Origin: Corbicula japonica
Taxonomy: Eukaryota; Mollusca; Bivalvia; Venerida; Cyrenidae
DNA length: 64,000 nucleotides
NCBI GenBank assembly: GCA_038501625.1
Contig: JAZAYU010000001.1
Coordinates: 3,782,001-3,846,000, forward strand
Reading direction: 5' to 3'
Position 1 is the stretch's first letter. Each line of letters starts with the position of its first letter. The notes below the pieces were generated by a model, which did no database searches, was not told where the DNA came from, and worked only from the letters and a program-made list of their open reading frames with translations. Position numbers and translations under genes: made by a program. Shown here in pieces: positions 1 to 12,481 of this stretch.

Positions 1-1383
1 TTTAAATTACGTTTCAAGTTGACATGGATTTTATTTTTAAAATCTTCCTTTAGAATCCTATATAGGAAAACAATATTATTGTAAGTTAGGGGTTTCTGTC
101 ATTTGACCATATCCTGTTCAGGACAGCGAAAGATTAAATTTATATTTTGCTTGGTCGCGAATCGTCATTCAAAAGTTTTCAGAAATCTGAGTCAAGATCA
201 ACAAAAGTATCGTTTATAATAGGATGGATCGTCTCGAGACTATAAACCTATCATAGCGCTCGTTATTTATGGTGATATTTACATAAACTAATTACTTGAT
301 TATGACCGTGTTAAATGGTTAGTGAGTTTAATGTACAATAATATTTTTAAAAAACACGTTAAGTCTAACTTTACCAATTTACAATCATATGCGCATAATA
401 AGGCTGAATCTAGTATGAGTCATTTGTCATCTTCCCCGTCATCTCGTCATCTTCTACTTTAAGATTAATATATCATGTTTCCATGTTGGTTTGTTTGTTG
501 ATTATACTTTGTATTGGATAAATAGTGCCATAATCAGTAGCGTGCGACGACATTGTTGTAACGCGCTTAACAATTTAAGAGTAACCATTTGTGTCTATGC
601 GTTTCCTTTTTATATAATCTCTGTATGTTTTGTATCTGCTGTAAGCTTTATAAAATATTATTGACTTTATTATATCAAACACCTTAAGATTAATTATAGA
701 TGTGAAAGAACGACGAAGTTATATGTTGACCGTAGATATTATGTCTTCCACAACAACGTATGAACATCGCTTTAGATTTCAAAACTAGTAAGAAAAGATA
801 AACCTTTTTCAGTAACGAAAATGTATCCTGTTTTGAAGCCATGAAATTTATATTATTAACGCCAGGAATCTATGTTGGATCAGCGTGATTTGATGTGATT
901 AGGCTTTCATAAGACAACAATTAATTAAGCGACAAATTTTGGCGTTATTGTGAAACATTGAATAGATTTGCACGTACATTTCAGTCTTGTTAACAATATG
1001 ATCTATACGTTGATCCGCTATCTTTTCATCGTCTATTGCATGCGCTGTTCAGATCGAACAATAAAGTCTGTTATTGCTTCACACTTAGTTTCAAAGATAG
1101 CATCTGAGGTTATTTTGTCTTTGCATTTCGAAAGATTATGACACTGATTGCGGTAGAGAACAAATTGCCGGTGTAATTGAATTACATGTTTTCTAAACAG
1201 ATCTTGAAACACGGTTATTATGTTTGTGATTTTATGGTATGAAAGTCTGAAGCTCTTAACAAAATGGATTGTTTTGACTGCGTAAAATCATACATTAGTC
1301 ATATTTAGCAGCAGCTGATATGTGAAACAAAGATAGTTCGGTATTGAAGTAGGGAAACCCAATTTTAAACAAAAGTAGACCAA
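1..1383. other. AT-rich DNA, no gene seen
   Basis: No ORF of note, tandem repeat or RNA gene recognised. Confidence 0.6.
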
Positions 1384-1528
1384 TGCCCAAGGTTATAAAA
1401 CTGAGCATGGAAATCAGTCTCAAATCTCAAGCATCTGATTGGCTGAAATGGCGACCAGTCGCCATTTCAGCCAATCAGATGCTTGAGATTTGAGACTGGT
1501 TTCCAATCTCAGCTTTATAACCTTGGCA
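1384..1528. repeat. Dispersed ~146-bp palindrome, copy 1
   Basis: Two inverted arms meet at atggcgac-ca-gtcgccat with a two-base centre. Outer ends are TGCCCAAGGTTATAA and TTTATAACCTTGGCA. Left arm marker CAT (gagcatgg); right arm ATT type. Confidence 0.9.
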
Positions 1529-3097
1529 CCAAGTTCAAGTAACAATAAGGGCGATCAGGATCAATAGTATAATATTTTAAGACCATGGTGTTCGCTATTT
1601 TCCATGTCAATCAGGTATGTTTTAGAAGAAAATTACTCATCCATCATGTTAGGTCATTTAAATGAAATAAAAATAAGTATTACAGTGAATACGATGATTT
1701 CCTCATTAAACCCATTAGTAAGTACTGAAAACAACCTCACAGGTCGCCTTATTGTGTGTCTAGTATTGTTGTAAAATCATTAAGTCAGGTGATTTATTTG
1801 CATCGCCACCAGCTATGATCTTGCCTGTATCTGTGACATATTAAATACAATGATAAAAGTATGACAGTGTGACCTGAAATAACCTTGTTATATGTCTACA
1901 TCAACGGTTGCTTCATAAACAATTGAAATAAATTTTCCAGTTTGTTTACTTTTCAAAAATGAATTTCCCGAAGAGATTTCAAAATGCGTTGTATAGCTGC
2001 CCTTTATATAAGATAAAATTGCGCAACTATTTAATGTCATAACAGTATTAAAATGTAAATGATTCGCGTTGCTAACGTGAATTTTTAAAATCTTTTTCTG
2101 CATTCACAATGACAAATACTTTTTTCGAATATTTATAACCCTTAAATTAATCTTGCCGCAGTTTCATTTAATGATGTATTAAATGTCAGGTTGTAAATAG
2201 TCATGCTTTCAAATTGTTTAAAATTGGTTCAATCGTTAACCCTTTATAATACAACAGAATGACATACTACGAGGCACTGAACCTTGTCTCACACCATGTG
2301 TGTTGGTTTTATTGCGCGGCAACATGTGATTTTGACAGGCCGGTAACGTACTTTGACACCGGACAAAAGGTGTATAAAGGGGTATAAATAACACCTTTTC
2401 AAAGTTTAATTATCCATGACACTGATACCGATATTATTTTCCGAAATAATGTTCCCCTTCTGATGCAGTAAACGAACATTTTAACGAAAATTTTAGCGCT
2501 GGGTCTTATCAAAGATGGAGAGAAATTGAATACATTATCTTGTATAATAATGGAATATTGTCTTCATTGCCATAGGCACTTCGTGGAACATTTTGCACAA
2601 ATACGTAAAATAAAGATAAAACGTCAAAAAAGAAAGAAATTTTCCATTTAAACGTTTACAGATATTCAATTCAAGTTCATGCGGACAAAAAATAATTATA
2701 TTAATTTTGGTCACAGAGCTTGAGAGGAACTTTATTTACAAATGAATTTGCGCTGCTTGTCTGTATATAGTAGTAGATTGTCTGACGGATAATGTTGTCA
2801 AAGATATACCGCCACAACCCAAACCTCGCCGCTACTCCCAGAAGTATAAGACTGAAACAAATAGATGCGGTACCAACATAGCACTGATTTGAATATCTGA
2901 AAGTCTACAATTTACAAAAGTTGTTAACGTATTTACATGTTCTGTGCATATCTTCACTAGAGTTATCTTTTAATAATTTTCTAATAACGTGCTTATGCAG
3001 CAGAAAAGAGAAAAACTAAAACAACTTTGATTAAATTTTTTAACACATGAACAAGCTTATTTCACATATGCCAATACAGGAAAATACAACGAATAAT

Positions 3098-3213
3098 GTA
3101 ACGCAGGTATTAAACATACCGAGTACCAGCTGTTGCTACTGATCACATGACGTTGACGTTATTAAAGTCAAGTGTGTTCATGTTTCTGACGTGATCTACC
3201 TGCGTTGCAATAC
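3098..3213. repeat. Imperfect ~115-bp inverted repeat
   Basis: aacgcaggt and gatcacatgacg on the left are mirrored by ctgacgtgatc and acctgcgttg on the right, with an imperfect middle. Possibly a small MITE. Confidence 0.45.
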
Positions 3214-4179
3214 TATCACGGGCGTTAACTGAAATTTAAAGTTGTGAATAATGATCAATAGACAATTGCACTAAATTCGTAATATTTGTCTTTTAAATCT
3301 GTTATATGTTCCTATAAGTGTTGTGCAAGTAATCGTAGATTTATGGCATAAATTATATACGTATAATAAACATATAATAAAATTATAATAAAAAAAAACA
3401 CACCAATACATGTACCACTTTATTTGAAAGCAAACAAGTATTTATAGATCAACAGGGATTTATTCTATACGGACCCAATTCTAGGAATCAATAAATTACA
3501 AGACTCCTGTTTCAAAATCTCTCTAAAAAAAGCACTCAACAGTTGTGTACCTACATTTACAATGCCGAAAGTTCTTAAAATATTTCGCTTCCTTTAAAAA
3601 GTTCGTGATCGAAATTTATCATTATTTACACCAGTTTAGGCATATGATCTACAATAAGAATAAATGATTGTTTTCGGCTAGCAATTTGTAAGCTGATTCT
3701 GAGCTCGTGTGATTTTTTGGTTTGTTTTGAAAAAATTTAGTAACTTAATAATTTGTTGAAAATCATAATTTTCTAGGCAAACAACGTACTTCTGTTGTGA
3801 AATGGTTTCCAGAGGGCCGTTCAATTTATTCTTCAACGTTTATATTTACTGAATACATGTTTCCTACAGGAGGCACGTCTGTATATTTTTTATATATAAA
3901 TGCTTATCTGGGATAACAACAGGTGTGCAGATTTCAGTGAAAATGAAAATAATGTATGAAGATATCTCTGAGAACAGGTTCATTTATCCCCCACCTGTAC
4001 CGTATCATAAATCGATAACAACACCGTTATTAACAAAATATAACTGAGTCTGTAATTTAGGGGTATTCCAGATGGAGAGATATAATAACTTTAATTAACT
4101 TTTATTGCAATAAAAATCGTTGCAATTTTCGAGCCTTACAGCTTGTTTTGGAAAGATAAGATAAAATGATGACATTAGG

Positions 4180-4255
4180 GCTGAAGGTTATTAAGCTGAG
4201 ATTGGAAACCAGTCTCAAATCTCAATCATCTAATTGGCTGTAATGGCGACCAGTC
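4180..4255. repeat. Dispersed palindrome, half copy
   Basis: Only the left arm (GCTGAAGG end, ATT marker) up to the centre is present; the second arm is missing after gaccagtc. Confidence 0.85.
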
Positions 4256-4603
4256 TGGTAACAACGTACATGAAGTTTCAAAACAAAACACAGATTTTAT
4301 GGGCAAATCAAAGCCAGCATACTCTGTGAATATCCCGGTTTATTATTATTGAATCTACCTTTGCCTGTCTGTAGCATCAATGTGCGAAAACAGACATTTA
4401 TTATCTGATTAGTGCCTATACTACTTCAAGACTTCAATCATCGAGATAAAGGGACTTGACTACAATGTGTAAATATCGCCCGCTTGGATGTTTAGTATGA
4501 TTCTTGACACTATCGGATATAAATCGACTGATTATGTGTGTGTAAAATAAACTTTATATTTTAAATATTGAGTTTTCTTCCCAAAACACATCTCAAATAC
4601 AGA

Positions 4604-4840
4604 TCATTGAGTGTGCATTTCGATAATGTTCTGCCGGTCGTAAGAATAAATTGATGAAAAAAGGACTTTGAAAGCCATCAGCGTGCGATTTGGAACGGTC
4701 TCTTCGCTGATTTTAGAGTGTGGCCTTGTACGGTCGTGGAGGTGTACGGCTGGAAGTAGTCCCTGCCAATAAGTTCTGTCAAGCATGCGGGCTGAACCAT
4801 TGAGACTTGGTGGTTCTGCTTTTCCATTTATATTTTGCAT
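4604..4840 (-). other. ORF of 78 codons, weak exon candidate
   Basis: A 78-codon frame with an ATG after an in-frame stop, in a patch noticeably richer in G+C than its AT-rich surroundings. The product is mixed and soluble-looking (for example RTYWQGLLPAVHLHDRTRPH), unlike the hydrophobic or low-complexity chance frames nearby. I recognise no family, and no strong splice sites border it. It may be a single exon, a pseudogene piece or chance. Confidence 0.15.
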
Positions 4841-6175
4841 TACCAGTTAGATTCTTACTCAGAAAAAAAAAGAAATAAACAATCAAGAAAAGTTCATATG
4901 TAACGGTTGTATATATAACTGTAACATCCTTCTCAAAATAATTGAAATTTTAGATAAAGGCTATCAGCTGTTGTCAAAACAACAGAACGTTGCTGATTAG
5001 AGTGGAAGACTTGTATTAGTTTTGTTTAAATATTGTTTTCATGAACAAGTAATAAAGCATTGCGATTGTGTGGTGAAATAAAATACTGGACCTGAAGTTG
5101 TTTAGTTAAATAATTAATGCATTAAATTTTGATGAAAAAACTTCAATGACCTTTGGTACTTACTTGTAAATAAACAAACTCCGAAAGCAACATTCGATAC
5201 ACAGGCCTGATGCTTTTATTCCTTAATTTTCGGCTTTTTTGTTTGCGTGTGACGTACACCTAAATACGGTAAATAAGAAAATCATGGGGCTGGGTTTACT
5301 CTTGATGAATCAAGGAATAAGCAAAACAGCTTCGCTGGTTTTCTGTTCTTTTAATACTTTGATTTCGTTTTGTCTTTGTGAAGAACACCCTCACTCTTGA
5401 GGGAGTAAATAAATCCAACTCACCACTTTGCCACAGCCCCTGTATCAATGATGCCTACGACGGATGATCTGTTGTTTTTTTAATTGTATGATGTAACAAA
5501 TTTTGAATAAAACTGCGTTAATATGTCATGGTAAGAAATATAATCTCTTAGCATGTCGGCCTTTCAAATATCTCACTATTCAAGCAACTACAAACAATCT
5601 ACAGTGACTGAGATACACTCGCACATTATATTTAGGATTGGCGCCGCATTATTCCTTCAAAGTACAACGCAAATTCTTCACAAATCGGAAACGTTTGAAT
5701 TAGTCTACTTTTAAAGATATAGAGATATTGGCAATTTGAACTTTTTTGTGAAGCAAAGCAAATCAAGAATGTGCAACATTAAGAGTTTATTATAATTAAT
5801 ATAACCTGGGCTTATAAAGTCGTTCCGCATGATCCGTGATCATGAAGATTGTGTTTATTTCAGCATCAATCCCCATTGGTTCAGTCCAGTTTTACGAATA
5901 AGGCCTAAACTGTACTTTTGTGTTTACAGATATTACGAATAACTCATACATTTTGTTTTATACGGCTGTAAAAAATCTCGTAGTATATTCAATCAGTTGC
6001 ATACATTGATGTTTGTTGAGCACGATACTTATGTATGTGTATAGTGCATTTAAAAAATTACTTCTGTTTAGGCATTTTGGTCAGTTTTAATATTTGGGTT
6101 TTGTTTAATAGCATATACTTTCTGGATTTTTTATGCCCCCGCCATGAAATGGCGACGGGCATTAAGAGTTGCTCC

Positions 6176-6241
6176 TGTCCGTCCGTCCGTCCGTCCGTCC
6201 CTCCGTCCGTCCGTCCGTCTGTCCGTCCGTCCGTCCGTCCG
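6176..6241 (+). repeat. (CCGT)n tetranucleotide microsatellite
   Basis: About 16 units with a few interruptions (CCCT, CTGT), directly after the 5' hairpin of the Helentron-like element. Open frames across it translate as Pro-Ser-Val-Arg repeats and are not genes. Confidence 0.95.
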
Positions 6242-6248
6242 ACATTCT

Positions 6249-6764
6249 CGTGAACGCAACTCCTCCTACACTACTGGTGGGAATTTAATGAAACTTGACC
6301 ACAATGCTTGGCCTGATATGTTGTTGTGCATGAAGGTGGGGTTTCGCTCTTACATGCTCCGTTCAGAAGTTATGGCCCTTTGATACCTCCATTTACATTA
6401 GTTTTAATAGGAGTATATCTCGTGAACGCAACTCCTCCTACACTACTGGTGGGAATTTAATGAAACTTGACCACAATGCTTAGCCTGATATGTTGTTGAG
6501 CATGAAGGTGGGGTTTCGCTCTTACATGTTCCGTTCGGAAGTTATGGCCCTTTGATACTTCCATTTACATTAGTTTTAATAGGAGTATATCTCGTGAACG
6601 CAACTCCTCCTACACCTCTGCTGGGAATTTAATGAAACTTTACCGCAATGCTTGGCCTGATATGTTGTTGTGCATAAAGGTGGGGTTTTGCTCTTACATG
6701 TTCCGTTCAGAAGTTATGGCCCTTTGATACTTCCATTTACATTAGTTTTAATAGGAATATATCT
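6249..6764 (+). repeat. Three tandem 172-bp units
   Basis: The phrase cgtgaacgcaactcctccta begins units at 6249, 6421 and 6593, an exact 172-base period. The units are close to identical, which points to recent amplification compared with the degenerate array that follows. Confidence 0.9.
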
Positions 6765-7059
6765 TGTTTCTTATATTTTGTGTTAAGCAAAATATGCATT
6801 TTGCCCATAACTTTAAAACTACTTGAGATATTGCCTTGAAACTTGAAATATATTTTCACCATCAAAATCTACATCATAACCAACAAGACCCATAACCCTG
6901 CTTCCAATATTTTTCAAATTATGCCCCTTTTTCACTTACATTTTGTGTTAAGAAAAATATACTCTTTGCCCTTAACTTTGTTTGGAATGGAGGGATTTCA
7001 AAATAACTTGGCACAAATGATTACCATAACAAGGCGGTGTGTCGTGACAATACCCATGC

Positions 7060-8200
7060 CTGTAGGTCCAAGGTCAAGATCACTGTTACTAAAAATAGAA
7101 TTTTCTTGCAAAATCTTGTCCGCTCTGTAACTTTGTTATTTCTTATTGGATTTTTGAATAACTTGGTACAATTGTTCACCATATCAAGACGGTATGTCAC
7201 GTTCATGCCCAAGCCTCTAGGTGGAAGGTCAAGGTCACTGTTACTAAAAATAGAATTTTCTTGTCCGGGCTGTTACTTTGTTATGAATGGAGGGATTTCA
7301 AAATAACTTGGCACAAATGTTTACCATGACAGAGCGATGTGTCGTGTACCATGCCCATGCCTGTCGGTCAAAGGTCAAGGTCACTGTTACTAAAAATAGA
7401 ATTCTCTTGTCCGGGCTGTTACTTGTTATGAATGGAGGGATTTCAAAATAACTTTGCACAAATGTTCACTATGACAAGGCAGTGTGTCCGCACAATACCC
7501 AAGCCTGAAGGTCCAAGGTCAAAGTCACTGTTACTAAAAATAGAATTTTCTTGTCTGGGCTGTAACTTCATTATAAATGGAGAGATTTCAAAATAACTTG
7601 ACACAAATGTTCACCATGACAGGGCGGTGAATCGCGTACCATGCCCATGCCTGTAGGTCAAGGTCACTGTTACTAAAAATAGAATTCTCTTGTCCGGGCT
7701 GTAACTTTGTTAGGAATAGATTGATTTCAAAATAACTTGACACAAATGTTCATCATGACAAGATGGTGTGTCCCGTACCATGCCCATGCCTGTAGGTCCA
7801 AGGTCAAGGTCACTGTTACTAAAATAAAATTTTCTTGTCAGGGTTGTAACTACGTTAGGAATAGAGTAATTTCAAAATAACTTGGCAGAAATGTTCACCA
7901 TGACAAGGTGGTGAGTAGTGTACCATGTCCATGCCTGTAGGTCCAAGGTCAATGTCACTGTTACTAAAAATAGAATTTCCTTGTCCGGGCTATAACTGTT
8001 TTGAATGGAGGGTTTTCAAAATAACTTGGCACAAATGTTCACCATGACAAGGCGGTGTGTTGCGTACATTACCCATGCCTGTAAGTCCAAGGTCAAGGTC
8101 ACAGTTACTAAAACTTGAATTTACTTGTTCGGGCTATAACTTCTTTATGAAGGAAGAGATTTCAAAATAACTTGGCACAAATGTTCACTATGACATTGCA
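7060..8200 (+). repeat. About eight degenerate ~145-bp tandem units
   Basis: The anchor cactgttactaaaaataga recurs near 7081, 7236, 7382, 7526, 7664, 7811, 7955 and 8100 (period 138-155, mostly 144-147). The same core, reverse-complemented, forms the array in the element at 54980-56165. Confidence 0.9.
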
Positions 8201-8414
8201 TTGCATTACCACCAACTTCTTCACAGACATTTCCGTAATGAGAAGACAACAGTGCCACAAATACAAATAATTTACTTGATAATCAAGTTTATGCATATTC
8301 TTATAATTACTTGAACATCACTGTCTTTGAAATGCTATTATTCCCATCATCGCACTTTAGTATCTGAAAACTATGCATAGCGGGGGCATCCGTGTCCTAT
8401 GGACACATTTCTAG

Positions 8415-9408
8415 TTTAATTTTTGAATTTAACGTTCTTTGTTTTCTGCTGTATATGTATTCTAAGACTAAATTTTATTTTATTCCGTTGCGCCCATTCT
8501 CGTTTACCCATTTGTTTTATTTGGGTGCCTCCAGATCATGGAATGATGTTAATCTGAAAATACAGTATTGCAAGTTCGATGTTCACCGCCATATGCAATC
8601 CTTCCTTTTGTATTGGATCCAAATTGTACTGTCGACTGTAAACAGAGTTGCACTCAACCAAGGGTCAGGCTGCGTGAGCAATAATATGCAATTCCATTTC
8701 TGTCCAAGAACAGACTAAATCAAAGTTACTGTTCATCTATTTTAAAATGTATCGGAATTTACGTCGTCGCTTAAATGCTCTTTTCTGATATGCACATAAG
8801 GTTAATTTAGCATATAATTGTCTGATGTTGATACATGGTTCCTACAGTCGAAGAGAAAATTGCTCGAGATCTCTGCCTAACCACATGAACACAAAGAATG
8901 TTGAAAAAAATCATGAATTAATGAACTGCAGTTAAGACGAAGGGGCGTGGAGCATTTAAAAGTTATGGCTCTTTAATTACCTTGTATACAGTACTTCGAT
9001 TCACATCATTCTCGAACATTAACTTTTTTTCTTAGCATCGTATCTGCTTCAATTGTTACCCTGTCTGCTAAACATCTTTCAATTAATTTGACAGGCGAGT
9101 TATTTAGCAACATACCCATTACACATTAATTGCATGTTTTACATAATTATTTTCTGAATAGTCTGCCTTTATTGTTAGATCTTCCAGAAAATTGTTTCCT
9201 GCATTATAATGACATTGATGGAAGAAACATGTTCTGACAGTGGGAACAATTGACATATTTGCAATTAATACAAACAAAAAGGCGAAACACTTCAGCATTA
9301 AACGTTCTTTATGTGAATACTAAATAGTATAGCAGAATTTGAACAAAATCCTGTGTTATAATTATCTGTTGTTTCGGTGCAGTTTACAGTTGAACTGCAT
9401 TACTAAAA
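8415..9408. other. Intergenic DNA between two elements
   Basis: The phrase gggtcaggctgcgtgagcaa near 8662 resembles ggggctaggcggcgtgagaa near 19633, each followed by similar 'ttccatt(t/a)ctg' text. This suggests an old dispersed repeat. No gene. Confidence 0.5.
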
Positions 9409-9414
9409 TAATAC

Positions 9415-10016
9415 CAGGCCTGCCAAATCTCCGGATTTTATCCGAAATCTCAGGATTTTAAGTTACTTCTCCGGATCTCCGGATTTATAGTCAAATCTCC
9501 GGATTTCTATGAAATTGCAAAAAATATATATTAATTAACTCTAATTTAAAGTTGTGCAATGAACGTATTAGTTATTCTACTGCAGTCGCATATTTCCTGT
9601 TTATTAAGAGAAAATGAGATAACGAGGACGTGGTCAGTGACATGCTGCCTTTGTGCCTCTGGCGCAACTATACAATAACCGCGTGTCATAACTAAACAAT
9701 GGCCTCTATGTTACACCTGCTTTATCTATTATCCTTGCATGTTCATTCTAAAATTGTTAAAAACAGGTCTTAACAGAAAGTTTAAAAATGAATGATAAAA
9801 ATAGAAAAAACACAAATTCTTTAACAATTTTTAACAAAATCAACAAAATTCATTTATAAAAAATGAATATGAGAAAAATATCATCATCAGCGTCATCTTC
9901 ATTATCATCAAGCAGCAACAAGACATTAAAACAACAACAACATCAACGTCGTCATCATCATTGACATGTTCAGACAATATCTCTGGCTTTTTAATGAAGA
10001 AGTTTTGGCAGGCCTG
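9415..10016. mobile_element. 602-bp MITE-like TIR element with TAATAC duplication
   Basis: The termini are inverted copies of CAGGCCTGCCAAA. The six bases TAATAC occur directly on both sides (9409-9414 and 10017-10022), as expected of a target-site duplication. Four short direct repeats around ctccggattt sit just inside the left end. The interior is AT-rich with trinucleotide runs and no credible transposase. CAG-type termini suggest hAT, but hAT duplicates 8 bases, so the superfamily is left open. Confidence 0.75.
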
Positions 10017-10022
10017 TAATAC

Positions 10023-12481
10023 GTTACGCTGTGTTAGAAATGTTGTTTGTTTGATATTGTTCTTACGTTTTCCAAAAACAATAAAAAAACAATTATTTGC
10101 ACATATCATAAATTGACTTAATGGCCTTTCATGTAAGTGACCACTTTCCTTCTTATTGTTAATCGTATGCTTTTCCAAAGATTTGTTGGATGCATGTCCA
10201 TTTTAAATATCTAGTTTGCTCATTCTTTCTATCTGCCTTTAAACGCATGCTCTCTTTGCTACTCTACTATTTTACTGCGCGGGAAGGCTTTTGCCATTTT
10301 TGGTATGCATATTTCACATGCATAACCCGGTCTTAAGTCTGTATACGTACATTGATGGTATTTTGTACTTCTCTTTTTCTAAAAACAAAGAGGATAGAGT
10401 TTGGCTTCAGATATAGGTTTGGTTGTAATAAGAAAAACCATATGCGAAACACTCCGTCCCTCAAGTATATTGTTCATTTGTTCTCATTACGTCATAACGC
10501 CATAATGGTAATCAGTTGAGTTGAAGTACTCAACAACAACAACATTATTATTATGATGCTAATACTGACAAATATTAAAATTAAACTTAATAAAAACGAA
10601 AACAACTATAAACAAACCCCATAAATATCTCATCTTCATGATCGACATAATAACCGTAATTTTGACATTTTTAATTACGATGGAAGAAAATCTTCGGCTT
10701 AAATTCGAGATGTGGATTGAAAGCTCCGTAGATTGGTCAGTTATGGAGACTGCTAATAAGACCATCAGTGAAAAAAAAGTGAAATAGGCATATCATAACA
10801 ACCAGGATGTTGATGTCTATGATGTTTGCATAAGGCAATTGATATTATATTAGCCTTTATTGGCGCCGCTCATGCTTGCTCAAGAAGCTATATTTGTAGT
10901 GCTGGAGAATTCTCACTTGGCAGTTCTGCCAGTCTAGCAGGAAGCTACATCTCTTTAACGCCTTCGATAAGAATCGTTTCATCACCTGAGCTGCGTCTCT
11001 TCATTACGGGGAGAAAAGTGTCTGTAGCTGCGCTTGTAGTAATTATTGTTTTGAGACTCTCATTCTTTGATGCCTATCCTTAATACTTGTCCCGGGAAAC
11101 AGTTAATAAGCACGAAATGTGGAACTCATACTTATGAACGCCGTTCACCAGTTTGTAAAATTACGTGTACAATTACCTATGATTTCATCTTGATCAGACA
11201 ACTCAGTTGCATTTGTCTTTCTTCACATATTTTTCATCTGTCGGATACACATTGGCAAAATGACTGAACACTATTCAATTTTAATAATATGACTAATAGG
11301 AGGATAGGTAAGAAAACGAGAAATTTCCTTTTGAAACAGCGTAACCTAACCAATGTAAGGTGTACATGTATCTTACTCCGTGCAGTTATCAGGTTCAATT
11401 ACCTCCCTTGATGGTTATATGCTAAGTTCAAACCACGCAGAATATCAAACTTGGTTATTTGAATGGAAGGTACTGTGTCTGTCTCTTACATGGTTTGGCC
11501 AGGCTCAGCAGCCGCATGCGTATGGCTTAGGGGTTACATGTATCTATACACCTTATAAATCTTAGATGTGTTAAAATTTGCCTTATCCGGTTTACAGTTA
11601 CACACTGACCATGTTTGGGGACAATTTCAAGAAAATAAAACAACCCATTTACCAGTCGTGGCGAATTATTATGATTGCATTGGTCCAGAATAGTGGTGAA
11701 TTCATCGTATTTTATTATAACCCCAGGTTCTCATTTTCGTCAATTGTTTGTGATGTCTTATTTGAAATCGGTTATCTTATGAGTCCATACTTTCATTTCC
11801 TCTCTTCTATTTAGCTTTATTGGGAGGCTTTGTTTCCGAGTGGGGCTTTTTCTTGATATGCATTTCCGATATATGCAAATCTAATCAGGTTTTATAAAGA
11901 GTTCTACTAGGGCTTAAACAACGAGACTGTTTTACTCTTTTCGAATGTGTAAAATTGTAAATATTTTAGTAGGATATTAGAAAAACATACAGGATGATCG
12001 AAGAACAACAATAGAACTAACTGTGACGAGCTTATCAAATAATGCATTTAAGAATATTTCTCATTACATAATGTTTTCTAGCAGCGGTATTGTGGCAGAG
12101 AACTACAGAATTAACAGAATAGCTGCCTGTAAAACTCTCGTTTATACAGCCTGTAATTAAAATGTTACAAAAAAGTGTAAGCTGAAGTAAGCTGCACCAG
12201 TACATGCAATATCATGTCTTTCTTTTAATTGCATCTTCCGTTATATGACAAATTAACGATTATGTAAGAATCTCTTACAACTAGGCGTGAAAATGCAATT
12301 AGTTTAAATTGCTGTTAGAAGCTTGTGAAATAAAATGGATATAAATTTCAGAGATTGAATGGATATTTTTGCATTACAAAAATCTTTAAACTTAAAAATC
12401 AATCTTGGCCAACTCAGATAAAAAGAAACCGCATCCAAATCACTACTCTACAAATTAATAACATTACTACTTACGTTATTC
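10023..12481. other. Intergenic DNA, no gene supported
   Basis: A somewhat G+C-richer patch at 10860-11050 has open frames but no recognisable protein. The phrase at 11395-11450 (cctcccttgatggttatatg) recurs in diverged form at 17726-17775, beside a palindrome copy, so it is an old repeat. Confidence 0.5.

Larger units (their letters stand above)
1529..6129. other. AT-rich intergenic DNA
   Basis: Apart from the inverted repeat at 3098-3213, the half palindrome at 4180-4255 and the weak ORF at 4604-4840, nothing was recognised. Frames such as 1888-2103 (-) have no family features. Confidence 0.6.
6130..8414 (+). mobile_element. Non-autonomous Helentron-like element (HINE/pearl type), element 1
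   Basis: Order of parts: a 5' hairpin (6133-6162, arms ATGCCC.CGCCAT / ATGGCG..GGGCAT, loop gaa); a (CCGT)n microsatellite; three units of exactly 172 bp; about eight units of ~145 bp; an AT-rich tail; a GCGGGGGCA box (8380-8388) complementary to the 5' TGCCCCCGC box; a perfect 6-bp hairpin GTGTCCtatGGACAC (8392-8406); a four-base spacer; and CTAG at 8411-8414. A terminal hairpin followed by CTRR is the rolling-circle Helitron/Helentron end. Tandem cores with a microsatellite are known for mollusc pearl-type elements. There is no Rep/helicase coding. The 5' edge is approximate. Confidence 0.75.

Noticed and set aside
6035..6383. Two overlapping frames rich in Pro-Ser-Val-Arg
   Set aside because: Translation of the (CCGT)n tract.
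8392..8718. 108-codon open frame on the plus strand
   Set aside because: It starts inside the terminal hairpin of the Helentron-like element and has no recognisable features.
9840..10178. 112-codon open frame on the minus strand
   Set aside because: It spans the right end of the TIR element at 9415-10016, and its Asp/Val run comes from a trinucleotide repeat.
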